Of a DNA stretch of 64,000 bases, positions 42,301 to 55,688 are shown in pieces. A program made the translations under genes and the position numbers. Numbering within the stretch: the stretch's first letter is position 1; every line of letters begins with the position of its first letter. The notes below the pieces were generated by a model that ran no database searches, was not told the DNA's origin, and saw only the letters and a program-made list of their open reading frames with translations. Origin of the DNA: Pleurotus djamor (lineage: Eukaryota; Basidiomycota; Agaricomycetes; Agaricales; Pleurotaceae); NCBI GenBank assembly GCA_029747585.1, contig JAPEVF010000101.1, positions 48,003 to 112,002 on the forward strand, read 5' to 3'.

Positions 42301-45300
42301 AACTGGGGATCATCCAGCAGATCCTGGGCACCTCCTCCATTGACCAGCCACTCNTTCATNGCCTGGACAACCTCTGACCGCTTCCGAATTGGCAAGAAAA
42401 ACTCTTGGGGATCGTCTGGGTTTTGCGGATGGAAGGAAACGTATAGTTTGCGGAGTAACTGATAANATCGNGGATTAGCCAGAGANAGTGAAGCCAATGC
42501 CAGCACATACCTCAAAGAAAACNAGAGGCGAAACAAAGCTACGGAATACACGCCACCACACCGAAGAAAACTCGACATAATCCATGAAAAGCTCCCTAGG
42601 CTTCCCCTCCCTCAGAGACATCTCGCCGTTATCATCTGCCACAGAAACAGAAACATTCTTGAGGCCATGAACGAGTATCTGGACAAGGGCGTTGAGCGTA
42701 GCGGCCTGAACAAGNACGCGAAGTGGAGGTTCCTTCGACGTCTCAGAAACGGTCAAGATGTCTTGCTTCTGTGACAAAGCGGGAAGGGAATTCCGGCGCG
42801 CAACGCTTGCTTTACGGTCAAGACTCTGTGACGACCCAGGTTTCACTCGTATTGAAGGCGCCCGGCTGACACTTTTCTCCCCAGTAGAAACGTCCATAAC
42901 AGAGCTCGGAGGACGTGACGGGGCTTGGGAAGGTGGTCTGGAGCCTAGTGATGAAGAGGGATCCGCACCAGGCCGGACGACGAGGACTAATTCACCACCA
43001 AAGACAGGTATGACCGTGCCACCTCTTTTGATCCCAGCAAAATCCCATCCTCCAGAGTTGATTCTCCCTCTCCGATCCTCCATACGAATGTACTGAAGGT
43101 CAGAAGGGTCGCTATCCAGTCGCCCACGCCAAAGCGTCGATCGGTCGATCAGACTAAGNGAAGGGAGAGGTTCGGGGAAGGTGAGAGGTATTAGGGCAGT
43201 TGTAGGAGAGTAATTCGGCGGCGGTCGAGTCCAATAGTAAGGCTCAAAGAGGCCTGCGCGTCGGGGCTCAGCAGCCAAAGATAGGGACATGAATTGATCA
43301 ACCCTAAAATAGAGTAAACTCAGTACCAAAGCATCCGTGGAATCAACCAATCCAACTTACTTTTGGAACTTCGATGCCAATCCACCACTCCCACCCTTCT
43401 GGACAAACATGCTCCTCCAGAACTCGACCATCCAGGAGACATCCTCGTCTATACCCTCTTCTTCAGAACCGTTCCCACCAACGAGGGCGATGCCGGTGCC
43501 CAACTTTCGAGGGCAAAGCTCAAACGATGTCCGCAACTTTTCATACGCNTGTCTGGCCCTACANAGATGATCCAACTTGAATACCTCCTCGCCATCAGCA
43601 CCANCTTCTTTCGCTTCCTCTANNGCCTTCTCAATCTTCTCCTTAGCAGTTCCGCCCCAAGGCGTNGACCTGGGTTCCGTAATGCCAACCCACTCATCCT
43701 GAGCATCCGGGTACACCCAGGTCTCAACGGCAGCCAGCGCCAAAGGATCGACTCTCTTCCACACCTTTTCCAAACGAGCCACTGGTCGACTACGCAACGC
43801 ATCCGCGATAGCNCGCCAAGTGCACTCGTCTCCCGCGGTTCGACAAAGTTCACCGATTCTGACCCATACGGAAATAACCTCTGATCGCACATGGGTTCGG
43901 GATGTTGGTCCATTCAGACTCGCACTAAGACTTGGGCTTCCATTGCCATCTGATGAAGTACGCCCTGGCGAGGAGGAAATGAACGGCTGGAGAAGCGGGC
44001 TTCCGGTGCTAGAATGATCGGGTCCAAGGATTTGTAGCAGGATCAATTTGGTGAGCCAATGTGGTTGGTCATTACTCCCAAACAATGTTTCGATCACTCC
44101 ACCACCGGGAATGATNTNTTCNACGACAAACTCCTCTGGAAGTTCGNTCAGTATTTGTCGATGGAACAANGTCAGGCTCTGAGCGAGCAANCTCGGNTCG
44201 ATGGTGAAAAGAACCGAGTGTGATAGACCTTCGAGACGTAANGCTTGGATGGGTAATTTGCTTGAATGACGGCGAATTGGGATAGCACGAGGCGACTGTT
44301 CCGGCGCAAACTTTGTCGAAGGCGAAGAAGGCGCTGACCCAGGGCGNGTNGAGACGTCAGCGGCGAGNGTATCCATAATTGACCCCATCTTGGATGAACC
44401 AGCATCGGGTCTAGGTGAGAAAGCTCCTAAATTTGGGGAGTCATCCAGAAGAAGAGGAGAAGGTGCGAATATAGCTCGCGTCGATGATGAGGTAGCTAAG
44501 CGTGACGAGGCCAAAGTGTCCCCGAAGGAGTTGGAGTTGGGCAGGACCAAGTTCGCATCAGGTATAGCCTCCGTGCGCCAACCCTCCCAGGACGCGGAAT
44601 CAGCGGGCTCACCATGACTTCGCAGGTACTCTTGGGCAAGCCATGTAACTCGCTCATGATCTTTCGATCCATCCAAGAGACGAGTACAACACCTAGTGAA
44701 CTCCGCTTCGAATTTAGCGCGATCGACCAAGGCAGGAAGCCAGAGGATGACGGCAGACGAAAAATCCTTCCATAATTCAAGAGCATTTGGAGCAACTTTG
44801 TTCTCTTCCGAGGTGTCTTGGGTGCCTTCGGAAGGAGAAGGTGCCAAGCAGAAAGAGGTCGCGAAAACGAGTTCATGAATGAGCGCTTCGGATGAACCCT
44901 TTATAACGGTTGCAGTGCCGTCAAGTACGAGCTCTGGATGTTTCGTCCTTCCCCAGTACGCCCTCTTTTTCCTGCCCGATGAACCATCCCCGCCGTCTCT
45001 GAAGNCCCTTCGATCACCACCAAACCTCTGAGCACCTGTCTCCGCGTCGTCTCCATCCTCCTCCTCGAGCTCAGTACCGTCGACCTGTGTGGGGAATAAG
45101 GCCTTGATACCAGGCGCCCTGTCCCCTGGAGGCTTGTAAAAGTACAACTTCGACCCTTTCAACTCCAACTTGAACGGCTTCCAACCACGGTCAGAGGATA
45201 GGTCTGGAGGATGTCGGAAAAAGTTGGCATTAGTCTCGGTTAAGCGGTTGATGAAGCCGCTGTGGTAGACAATCTGCGAGGATCGCTTCGTGTCGGTGAC

Positions 45301-46336
45301 TACATCTGCCTCCGGTGCATCTACGTCAGGTTCGATGATCAAGGGAGGCGCAAGGAGCGTGGTATTGCGGACTGGCTGTGAAGCGTCTGCCTGAGAAGCG
45401 TTGATAGTAGACTTGTCCAGTTCCTTGACAGGGAACTCCCTTTCAGAGGCACCAGAACCCTTTCTGACGGGGCTAGGGGGACCGAAACGAGGCGCAGCAA
45501 GCTTAGACGATAACTTGGGGGTAAACGAGTGTGAGCGAGTATGAACGTGGGGAATGGAGTGGTTGCTCGTAGCAGATCCGTCTGCAGACTTCGACGCCAA
45601 AAGAGGGGGAGCCGGTATCGGCAGTGTCGAACTTCGGGGTGGCGAAACGGACACTGATGATTTCATGGTTGGAAAGGGTTGTCTACCATTGAAGCTTGCA
45701 GGCGACGAAGGTGTCGAAGGGGATACGCCACTGGCGCTACTATCACTTCTATTCCGGTATTGAGCGACCTTGTCCTGAAATGTTGTGTTGATTGGGGATA
45801 GGTTTGACGGTGACATTTTCCCTAAATCATCGGCAGACCTAGACCAGGCGCGACGCGAGATAGTTCGCAGATCCCCCAGACCGCCCGATGAAGTAGTCGG
45901 CGTGGATGGAGAGGGAGGTACAGGTTGATTTGGTATGTCCAACGAACCAGGGTGTCTTGAAGAAGAGAGATCCAGAACAGAGCTGAAAGCGCGTCAATAA
46001 GAAATAGAAACAGAAATTCCTTGAGAAAGCGCACCGACTTGCCCCGCCGCCATACGTATCTAATATAGGCCTCGGATCTGTTGGTCGAGAAATCTTGTGC
46101 TTCCTTCCTGACGAAGTGCTGGATCTGGGTTCGGAGGTGCTGGTGACAATTTTGGATGCAGAAGCGCTACGATTGAACCACTTTGATGGTTTTGAAAGGA
46201 ACTGTGTAAGTCCCGTCGACGGCGACGTTGAACGAGGGAGGCCAAGGAAAGCAGGAGACTGCTGCGAGCTGAGTTGAGCCGCCGAATCCTGGGGGCTCAA
46301 TGAATTGGGAGACGGAGCATTACGTCGTGGGGCCAT
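39337..46336 (-). CDS. BEM2-like Rho GTPase-activating protein with PH and RasGEF-like domains
   Basis: Very large protein (about 2,100 aa) for Rho-type GTPase control of polarity and cytoskeleton. Starts MAPRRNAPSPNSLSPQ (46336), Ser/Pro-rich to about 45300. First PH domain near 45270-44900 (VYHSGFINRL, FKLELKGSKLYFYKPPGD, ELVLDG). RasGEF-N/RasGEF-like region 44300-43360 (LFHRQIL.ELPEEF, WVRIGELCRTAGDECTW, ARLEKVWKRVDPLALAAVETW). Linker with LTVSETS, ESQVDHTMTG and others. Second PH near 40690-40500 (RPFTFQLDTEDGGHYLLQA). RhoGAP 40360-39560 with arginine-finger segment GIYRIAGANSE and AIVFSPNLLRAP. Acidic C-terminus to TAA 39337. Domain order equals yeast Bem2. Roughly 27 ambiguous bases fall between 42354 and 45005. 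Confidence 0.87.
42354..45005. other. cluster of ambiguous bases
   Basis: About 27 of the window's roughly 33 N characters lie in this 2.65 kb. They mostly replace single bases without breaking the long frame of the BEM2-like gene. Likely low coverage or allelic differences between nuclei. Confidence 0.7.
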
Positions 46337-48007
46337 TTCGATGATAAGAGGTGGAATTCCGTATAAAAAGCAAGACTGGTCGAAGCGGTGGACGTGGACA
46401 AGTTGAAGGACCTAATCCAAGGCTAAAAAGTCCCAAAATATCGCGCGGAAAAAGGCTCGAAATCACTGGATTATCTACTCCGTTGTATCAGCATCGCGTC
46501 GAACGGTGAGTACAACGTCAACGAACCTTACAAAAAGCTGAACGTCTTTGATCATGGGAGAAGTGGAAAACGCGTACTTCAGCTCACGAGGTGAATGTGC
46601 CCAGAAAAGATAGGGGCTTATTTGTTTGGCCACCACTGTCCAGGTCGGCGATTACGCTGCGACTCAGTCGATCATTTCATCTGCCCAACAGCTTCCGACA
46701 GCGCCACCTTGTCATGATGGGTAGCTCGTTGAAAGTCTATTGCTTGCCCTTCGAGGTACTCCTGGTATTCGGGCCTACGTGCAGACTGCCAAGGACCAAC
46801 CGACGACCATCAGCTGTTGATCAGGCGACGTGGACTCCGGACGGCCCTCAGCGATCGGCTAGACCTGGCTAGCCACATTCCTCAAAGATTAATGATGGAG
46901 CAAATCCATGGACTCCATGTTCAGCCTGAGGCACCCGCCCAAGGCCAAGACTCGCAGGTTCAATGTTTCCCCAGAAAACCTCCTTATCTCAACGTTTCGC
47001 GCGCGTGTTTTTACACGAGTCCAGTTCCCTCGTTTTCCCCACCACTAACCGCTCTTCTATCAACGCCGACCGTCTGGATATTCGATGCATCACCGAAGAG
47101 CCGCGAGTAACATTATCCGAACCCTCGTTTCTATTCGTGTCAGGAGCCCAATCTCACCATATGAGGAATAGACCGGTGGGCGCACATGCAGGAGCGGTGA
47201 TTTGGAGTCGCTGCATGCAAGATTGAAAACAAAATGCTAACACTTCGCGCTGTAACCAATCCACGCTCTCAAACCACCTTGTGCAACGGTCACGGTGATT
47301 TAGAGTCGCTGCGGTTTCGATCAAAGCTAAGCTGAAGGCACACTGTCAATGGTCATCTCGGATGATGTATCCATGGCTGAATTGATGGGTGGTACCACCT
47401 ATTTAGAGGGCTATTCAAGTAAAGTTCTGTAGCAAATACGTTGCCATCAAAGTGTGATCAGTTATTGAGGATCAAGAATAGGTCGTCTGGCGCCCGGGGG
47501 ATAGCTTTTTGGATGTACCTACGAGTCTCTCGTGGCTACCCCGCCGTGTTATGCGTGCTGAGGGTGAGTGTTCAACGTTACCAGCTGATCGTTCTTGGAC
47601 GTAAACCTCGGCGCTTACACAAGCGCCCATAATTATTGATCTTGTGTAGAAGTCCATGTGCACTGTCTAACAGCCCGAGGGCGGCTTACCTTCTAGATTG
47701 GGAGTGCGTACATATAATTACGGTTAGCATAGGATCTTTGGTGGGATGCGATATGGGAGCCCGATTACCTCTCCTGATCTAGTAGAACATGTGCAATGCA
47801 GGCAGCGAACTCGTATCATGGTGATGGCTATATAAAACACTATTTAACTGGAGAGTGACATACTACATGATTAAAATATATGTACCGATACAGACAGTCC
47901 GCAGATGATAGCTAGTACTTTGTAAAGAGTCTGGCAGTTCGTAATTGGTTACTGAAAATATCAAAGCAGAAAGCTACGACTCATAAAGGTAAGTATACAC
48001 ATATTCA
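46337..48007. other. intergenic, 1.67 kb
   Basis: Upstream region of the BEM2-like gene and 3' region of the F-box gene. Open frames on + (46591-47226) are not recognisable. No repeat or RNA gene is seen. Confidence 0.45.
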
Positions 48008-50406
48008 TCATTCATAACAAAGAATAAATATTTTTCCTTCCTTCACCGAAAGAATAACCGCTCCCTGGGACTGATCGATATTCAGTGTTTCCACACTATC
48101 TAAATCCAGCTCCGGCGGTGTATCCAACGTCCTGACCACACCCTCAACTCCTACCTGGGGTTCTTCATCAGTGGGAGTATGCCCGCCACCAGGCTCCGAG
48201 GGATAAGGCGGGAAGGTCACGAATCGCAGCCACTTCGCATCCGGGTCCGAGGTTGGTCTGTCCATATCACTATCCACGTACTCTATCCACACGGCATGAC
48301 CAAAGTCTACAGCGACTAGAGGTCTTGGCCGTTCGCTCAGCCCGCCATTGTCCTCTTCCTCTTCGGTGCTGTCCAACACGCAGACAACCTCGAAGGGAGT
48401 GCTGACATACCACAGACGCATCAAAGCGTCATCTGTAGATGATGAAGGATGGAAACCATTTAGTGGAGAAGAGAGTGGAGAAGATGACGATGATGGAGAA
48501 GGTGGCGAACTAGGTGGCTCTGATGGCTCTATCTGTGGCGCAGGCGTTAGGAAATAACCAGTATCATCCGGCCCAGATGCATGCATCCAATTCTCCTGGG
48601 ACAACGGGACTCGGAAGTAATGCTGGGCGAGCACAAATCTCGTCCGATGGGTATCGGGATCATGCGATGCAAGCAATACAACGGTACAGCTGACGCGCGG
48701 GATAGCTGGTAGACTTGGCCACCACTGCCGCACAAAGTGTGCGCTTTCTGGGTACCAAGGGGGGAAAGGGAAGGGGTTTTGGCCATGATGAGGGGTGTCA
48801 ACGGGAGTAGGAGGAGGCGAGGCAATGAGGGGTAATATTGGAGGGGATGGTTCAGTTGTTAGTTCGGTGGGCATTGGCGTTCCAGGGTGCTCGCCAGCGT
48901 GAGTTTGATCAGAGTGATCCTGCCTTAGTGGCGGGGGGAAGAGAAACCGCTTCGTGAGTGTTTGAGCTGGGGGGNACATGGGCGGCTATGATAGGGATGG
49001 ATGACTTCGAGGCTAATTGTTTCTTATGCGCTTCCAACAAGGATAGCGGGTAGAAATATTGGAATGCCGAGTCGCTTTCCTCTGAATGGATGACGATATT
49101 GCGCTCATATAATATACAAGACCAATTTGACGACATCTTCTGTGTGGCGCGTCAAGGGTAGGGCCATGAAACGAGAAGAATAGACGTACGCATTCGATAC
49201 CGGTGTCGATGAAGACGTACTCTGGCTTGTCCCAGTCAAGTAGAGCGTAAAGCCCTATCGTATTCGAGATTGAAACCCAGACGAAAGCGGCCAGTAGTCT
49301 GGCGCTGGGATCCAGAAGGAACACATTCATGACAACCCCCGTTGTTTTGAATTCCATAACACGGGAGAATGTAGGAGGTGGGCGATCCCTCGAGTCCTTG
49401 AGAACGAGTCTCGGATCTTCAGGAAAATAGAGCTTCATTAATACAAACTCCATGACCCTTTCATCGTCGTATCTTTCTCTACATCGTTAGCTCACGACAT
49501 GTCGCCACATGAACCGGAAGCAACTCACGATCCAGCAACTACCTTGGCCATCGTGAAAAAAACTGTGCGCTCTTCAAATTCGACCCGACACTTCCACAGT
49601 TCCCACCTCTCGCCCGGATTCCACTGTGCGAGACATTTATCCGACTGAACATCCCAGCAAACAACCTTGCCACTCTTCGTGGCACACAGCGTGTAACTTG
49701 ACGTGATCGGGGAAAGCCAATCAACATCTTCATTGGGTGGCGCGCTGACAATCTTGTACCATGAATCAAAGCCATCGGGCTCTTCTTCATCTGTGCTATC
49801 GGGGTGCAAGCTGCCATTCGACGATGAGGTTTGTAGAGGCCTGGGCGCACGGACTCTCCACGCTCGCTCGTATCGGGTGGCCGTGTTCACAGCGCGAATT
49901 AGCTGCTCCGCACTCAGGTCGGAAAGGCGTTGAAATCCTCGGAGGGGGAGCGCTCGACATCGTCGTAGGAGATCGTTGGCAAGTTTCCGATAGACAGGTT
50001 TCGTCGTAGAGAATGTATAAAGCGATTTGCAGGTCTGTTAAAAAGTTCGGATGGGGGATTAGCCTCGTTAACCAGAAGCGATGAAAAGGGCCCGCTGGGG
50101 GATGCGAAGGTCCATATAAGGGGAAGCAAGATACGCAGCAGATCCTACGTGAGTGTCTCAGTGCTCAGAAAGTGATAAGTTTCCACTGATCCCGTCCAAG
50201 CGGCGTGGTGCCATGATAACCACAACCGAAGATAGCCTTGGCGCTTCCTCCATCCCCACCATCCATCCCCCAGTACCAAGAATCCCCCATGTATTTAGGA
50301 CATCATAGCAAAGGAGACTTACCAGATGAAGCGCGTGTATATCCTGTAGATCCAGGTAGAAAGTTATGTTGAGAAGCAGATCGTATGGCAAAGTATGAAG
50401 GGACAT
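48008..50406 (-). CDS. F-box protein with a propeller-like body
   Basis: N-terminal F-box (LPYDLLLNITFYLDLQDIHALHLV, then after an intron CKSLYTFSTTKPVYRKLAND). The body has strand/turn patterns like a WD-type beta-propeller (SYTLCATKSGKVVCWDVQSD; WELWKCRVEFEERTVFF; LLAAFVWVSISNTIGLYALLDW; AVWIEYVDSDMD). A Ser/Pro-rich loop (PPSSPPSPSSSSSPL) lies at about 48450-48500. The end is QGAVILSVKEGKIFILCYE. A probable SCF adaptor of the agaricomycete F-box type. Intron 1 (about 50320-50035) is unusually long. An ambiguous base (48975) is inside. The substrate is unknown. Confidence 0.78.
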
Positions 50407-50673
50407 GATGCCAGCCTCCTCTGAAAGGTTCGCTCGGAGCCCTTTGTCTTGATCCTTCTGGTCGCGTATCGAAGCTACTTTCGAGGACAGAGTACCGTTC
50501 TGAATCCCGAAAGATGAAGTATCGCTGGGAATACGGTGGGTGAAGCAAAATAAGTGGCGTTAAGGCCACTGCTAAGTCAGTATGTGAGATGTTCCCACGG
50601 TCAGAAAATAGTTCTCACAGTCAGCGGCGCAAGGAGTTAGGGTCTCCGACCAGTTTTCTTCCGCTCCCCCACC

Positions 50674-52460
50674 ATGTTCGCCGTTCTTGCTCGTCCCGCT
50701 GCTCGTCGTGCACTTCCGCAGAGTATACGATGTATGTCTCAGGGACACTCGCCACAGCGACCTCAGCAAGAACAGCCCCCTTCGTCGTCGTCTTCGTCGT
50801 CAGCTGAATCGTCGTCGTCCATCCCACCCGACCCGACGCCCGAACCAACAGGACCTGCGTCGCTGCCAAGCTTGGACATTTCTCCAGCAGATCAAGTGAA
50901 TGAGCGACAGCGGACGGGTGCCAAGTCCTCAAAAGACTCACTATCATCTACCGAATTGAGGCGGCGAAATATGGGACGCGTCTCGCTGGCAGTTTTGGCA
51001 CTGGCTTTTGGTGTAAACGCTGTTTATATGGGTCGGGAATACGATGCGGAGGAGCTGAAGGCTCGCAAAATGGTGTGTCGCGTTTTAAGGAATTTTCATC
51101 CGTTCGTTCGCTTATATGAAACTCGGGTCAGAAAGCGGAAGATGCGCCCGCTTCGCGCTGGGGTCGAACAGCCGATCGCTTCAAGGATCTCTTCGACGTG
51201 CGTAGCCTTATGATGAAATATCTGACACCGTGACGTACTAACAATCTTGTCCTCAGTTTTTCAACAAGCCAGCTTGGCCGGAACTCCTCCCACCACAGCT
51301 GCCACCGCCGCATGCCAAGCCATATACCATCTTGATTTCTCTGGATGATCTACTTGTAACTTCAACGTGGGATGTGCGTGGAATTGCACGATGGATGCCG
51401 TGTTAGACTAAGCTTATCAATGTCTTACAGCGTCAATATGGCTGGCGGACGGCTAAAAGGCCTGGCGTAGACTATTTCCTGGCCTACATCTCCCAGTTTT
51501 ACGAAGTCGTCATCTTTACATCACAATACCACTATGTGAGTTTTTCTAACGACTCCTTGATAATTCGCTCAATTTTTTCCACAGACAGCCATGCCCATTC
51601 TAGAAAAGCTCGACAAGTATAATTTCTTTATAACACACCGTCTATTCCGTGATGCTACCCGATCTGTGAACGGAAAGATTGTTAAAGTGTGTAATTTTCA
51701 TTAGTCCTTCAGCGTTCTGATTCGCTTAACCCTCATCTAGGACTTATCATACCTTAATCGCGACCTATCAAAAGTAGTTCTCCTTGACACCCACGAAGAC
51801 CATATCTCAACACACCCCGAAAACTCCATACTACTGCCCAAATGGACGGGTGACCCCCAAGATAAAGGGTTGATCGCAATGATTCCCTTCCTGGAGTGTG
51901 AGTCCTATGTCGCTGGTGTCTGTAAAGCCCTCTCTCATGCACCCCATGTACATTAGCCCTTGCTATCTACAAAGCGCCCGATGTCAGGCCAATATTGGAA
52001 GCTTACCATGGCAAGAACATACCTATTGAATACGCCAAAAAGGAGGCGGAAGCCAAACAACGTCATATAGAAGAATGGTCTAAAAAGTCTAAGGGCCTGT
52101 CAGGCGGTTTGACCTTGACCGGCCTCTTTGGTGGCGTTAGTATTTTTTTGTCTCATTTATTTCTCCCTGATGAATAACGTCATATCCCCCCTCTAGCCGG
52201 CATCAACCACTCGCTCACCTATTCCTCCTACGTACCTCGAGCAAAAGCGTATGGAAGCTCAGCTTCTATACAAAGAAGAGCAAGCCTACATTGCCGCTCA
52301 TAGCGAAGAATTTGATAAGCTTTTGGAGCAAGATCAGCTGGCTATGAACCAGGGGACGCCGAGCTCCTTATTTGAGATGTTTGGAATGATGGCTGGCCAG
52401 AAGAAGGACGAAGGGGATAAAGACAAGACGGTCTCTCCAACGGATGTAGGGACGAGCTAA
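50674..52460 (+). CDS. TIM50: TIM50, mitochondrial inner membrane import receptor subunit
   Basis: Receptor of the TIM23 preprotein translocase facing the intermembrane space. Arg-rich mitochondrial presequence ([17 protein letters not shown]), Ser/Pro-rich linker, one membrane segment ([18 protein letters not shown]), then the FCP1/NIF-like domain over exons: [111 protein letters not shown]. The catalytic DxDxT of phosphatases is absent, as usual for Tim50. The C-terminal tail ends PTDVGTS. The F-box gene starts 267 bp away on the other strand, so the two share a promoter region. Confidence 0.93.
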
Positions 52461-53154
52461 ACTCCCTTCACCGCAGTGGAGGTCATTCTGGTTGACAGGG
52501 AAGTGATTTACTTCATGACTTCTTGTTTATCAGTATTACTATCTTGCTCTTCGTTGCGTACCTCTGCCATCTGACTTGGCGTATATTCTTATAATGATAC
52601 TAATAATCCCCCCTCTATGTTAGGCTGGATTATTGGCTAGTTCACGCCCATGTGTGGTGTTCCTTAACTGTGAGAGTGGAGTGGACCTTTGCCGAGTGTT
52701 CTGCCTAAAATCTGACAGGTGACCTCACAGTGTCTCTTTTGTAGCTATTCATAGCCACAGGCATGCGGTATCTACCTTAAAGTTTCTATTCGGTCCTTGC
52801 GTGTCATCGAAACTCCAGATCGAGAACGTTATTGAACCGGGTGAAGTCGTTTGCTGACTCCAGCGTTAAGGAACAAAAGGACTCATTCACAAAGCACCTC
52901 GTTACGAACTTCTCGCGATCTGGTGTGGGGCGTTTTGGGTGCTCTTTGCCTTCATCGTCTCACGCAAAGGCTCATCTGACCTCCTCGGTTCCCATCCTTT
53001 CTGCCAACTGATCCAACGGCTTCCGGCCATCCAGTCTCTTTGGCGTTACTTTTCCCCACTGGTCAAGAAGCGATTTTGCACGTCCCTCAGAAGCACGAAT
53101 GTCCACACGCACACGAAACTTTCTTAGCCTCGAAGGATAATGTGACGGTACAGG
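52461..53154. other. intergenic, about 700 bp
   Basis: 3' region of TIM50 and promoter of the transporter. Nothing else is seen. Confidence 0.5.
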
Positions 53155-53162
53155 TATAAATA
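53155..53162 (+). promoter_or_regulatory. TATA box of MFS transporter 1
   Basis: TATAAATA lies 88 bp upstream of ATG 53243. Confidence 0.55.
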
Positions 53163-53242
53163 GCCAGCGGGCATACGTGAGCGAGCGGTGAGCGCGGCCT
53201 TCACTTACCTAAAGCCACCAACGACCAGAGCAAACCACGACC

Positions 53243-55602
53243 ATGAGCGAAAAAGTAGCGACTACCAAGGCTGACCGATTCAAGAATAGCCGGGCATACT
53301 GTGAGTAAACTGAGTCGTTGTTCGTTTGTCATTGGTCTTATCAAAGTAGGGCATGCATTTGTTGCATTTTGGGGAATGGTGCTATTCGGTTACGATACGT
53401 TCGCATTGAACCCTCTTCTGATGTTTTTGCATTCTCATGAGACTTCAGAGGTGTCGCGGGTGGTACGTGCAACACCTATTCCTTCATCTATCGCTGTTCC
53501 CGCAATTGATTCTATTTTATCTCTTCTAGGCGTTGTAGCCAATGAGTTCTTTCGAGAGTATTTCGGCCTCATTCGTGACGGTGTGAAGGATCAAGTGTGT
53601 CCCTATATCACCCTGCCGTGTTTTTTGGTGACGGAGTCCTTTGGCAGAAACGTATCGACGCTGTATCATCCAATGTTGTGTCCGTGCTGCAAGCGGGTGC
53701 TTTCTTCGGTGCTCTCGGTAGCGCCCCGATATCTGGTTGCGTACTCAATACCCCATACATCCAAGACATACAACTCATTGTTGACAGCTCGAATTGGACG
53801 CCTGAAGACTTTATATTTCTTCATAGTGATTTTCATCGTTGGGGCTGTCAGGTCATTTTACGCCCTGAGATTAATTGCTCACTCATTAGGCATCTACCGT
53901 AGATCTTGACAACTGTAGCAAGCGGTCCGAACGGCCTGGCAGAGATTTATGCGGGGAGAGTCATCTCTGGTATTGGGATTGGTGCCATCTCAGCGGTAGC
54001 ACCAGCATATGTGTCTGAGTGCGCGCCGAAGGACGCCAGGGGAAGGATAACCGGCGTCTTCCAGATCATGGTACGTGATTCATTCCACCTCTGCTTGAAA
54101 GTACATTCACCTCTTGTCAGGTGGTAACTGGCGTGATGCTGTCATACTTCATAAACTGTCGGTCATCTCAGCAACTGCTGGTGAACATTGATACTGAGTA
54201 TTATTGCTAAGATGGTATTGGCGTTCATATCCCTCGTGGCGAACAGATCTGGAAAATCCCATTTGGGGTCCAACTCATCCCGTCTGGCTTAATGTGCCTG
54301 GGACTGCTCACCGTCAAGGTGCTGTCACCCTCAGAATTCCTTCCAGATTACAGCTCTGAGACTTCATTAGGAATCGCCTCGTTGGTTGGCGTCAGTGGGC
54401 CGTACGAAGGAAGCACTCAAGAATTTGGCGTACTTACGCAAAGGGACTATCGAAAACCCCGACGTCCTCCACGAAATGGCAGAGATCGAGGCTACTATTG
54501 AAGAAGAGCGCGTTGCTAGGGAGGGACTGGGGGTCAAGGAAGCTTTCTTGGGCAAAGGCAACTTCATTCGCTTCGTGATTGCATTTGTCGTCTTCCTGGG
54601 GCAACAGTTGACCGGTCAAAACTCTATCAAGTATGTGTTTGTGTTTGAGCTGGATACGTCCTCCTCTGACAGTCAACCCAGCTATTACGCACCACAGATC
54701 TTCGAGTCCGTGAGTGCAAGATCTCCCTACTTCTTTACTAATCNTCATCTAGGCTCTACCGTTTGTAGATTGGTTACACGAGCGCGACCAGTTCTCTTCT
54801 CGCGTCCGGAATATACGGCGTCTTGAAAGTAGTAGCCACCACTTTCCTGGTACTGTTCGTGGTCGATTCCATGGGGCGCAAGCGACCTTTTCTCATATCC
54901 GCCGTGGGTATGGCAGTTGTGTTCTTCATCACCGGGGCGATCTTGAAGACACACCCACCCCCACCCCCTACTCCCAACTCTGCCAATAACCCGCCGCCAC
55001 CAGCAAGCCAAGCCATGGCAGCAATGATATACTTCTACGTTATTTTCTATAGTTTGGGCTGGGGAGGGTTGCCGTGGATCTACTCCTCCGAGATATTCCC
55101 TACCCGGACGAGGCATTACGGATTAGCTGTAGCGAGCGCGTCCCAGTGGTTATGGAGTGCGCACCCAGTTCTCCTCTCATAAGGATAAAGTACTGACCGT
55201 TCTCAGACTTCGTCATCTCCAAGGCAACTCCGTCCATGCTCTCTACTCTGGGCTACAAGATATTCTTCATGTATGGCGCATTCAATCTCGGCCTTCTTGC
55301 AACGTTCGCCATGTCAGTCTCCCATATCCAAGCTTCACCGTTTGCTCGATTGCTGATGTGCGGTACAGATTAATTCCCGAAACGAAGGGTCGCAGTTTAG
55401 AAGACATGGATGTCATATTCGGCTCAATCACGGCTGAGCAAAGGCAGGAAGACATCAAACAAAGGGAAAGAGGTGAAATACCTGGGCTTGATGTGCAGGT
55501 CATTGTCTTACTCACCACTCCCTTTTCATAGCCTTAGAGTTGCGACCCAGCCAACCAGAGGCCGTTTCTATGCGGCAGGAATCGATGGATGAGAAAGTAT
55601 GA
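53243..55602 (+). CDS. MFS sugar-porter family transporter 1 (sugar/quinate type)
   Basis: Plasma-membrane 12-helix H+ symporter by family. Exon 1 MSEKVATTKADRFKNSRAY; then AFWGMVLFGYDT; a 14-nt micro-exon (AGGTGTCGCGGGTG) completes GYDTGVAGGVVANEFF. Signature parts: RIGRLKT, GRVISGIGIGAISAVAPAYVSECAP with RGRITG, FINYGIGVHIPRGEQIWKIPFG, ESPRWLASVGRTKEAL, FLGQQLTGQNSI, YYAPQIFES, DSMGRKRPFL, WGGLPWIYSSEIFPTRTR and PETKGRSLEDMD. The last exon begins after 55530 (LELRPSQPEAV, ending DEKV). One ambiguous base (54743) is in an intron. It resembles quinate-permease-like members by its FINYG segment; the substrate cannot be read from sequence. Confidence 0.88.
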
Positions 55603-55688
55603 CAGCCATCCGGTTCATTGATATAAGTAGCCGAATGCACACATGATCTACGCGTAGGCAGCCGACATGAATTCTGATACACAAATCA

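Noticed and set aside
50589..50947. Minus-strand frames opposite the start of TIM50
   Set aside because: They overlap the TIM50 presequence exon and the shared promoter; no independent support.
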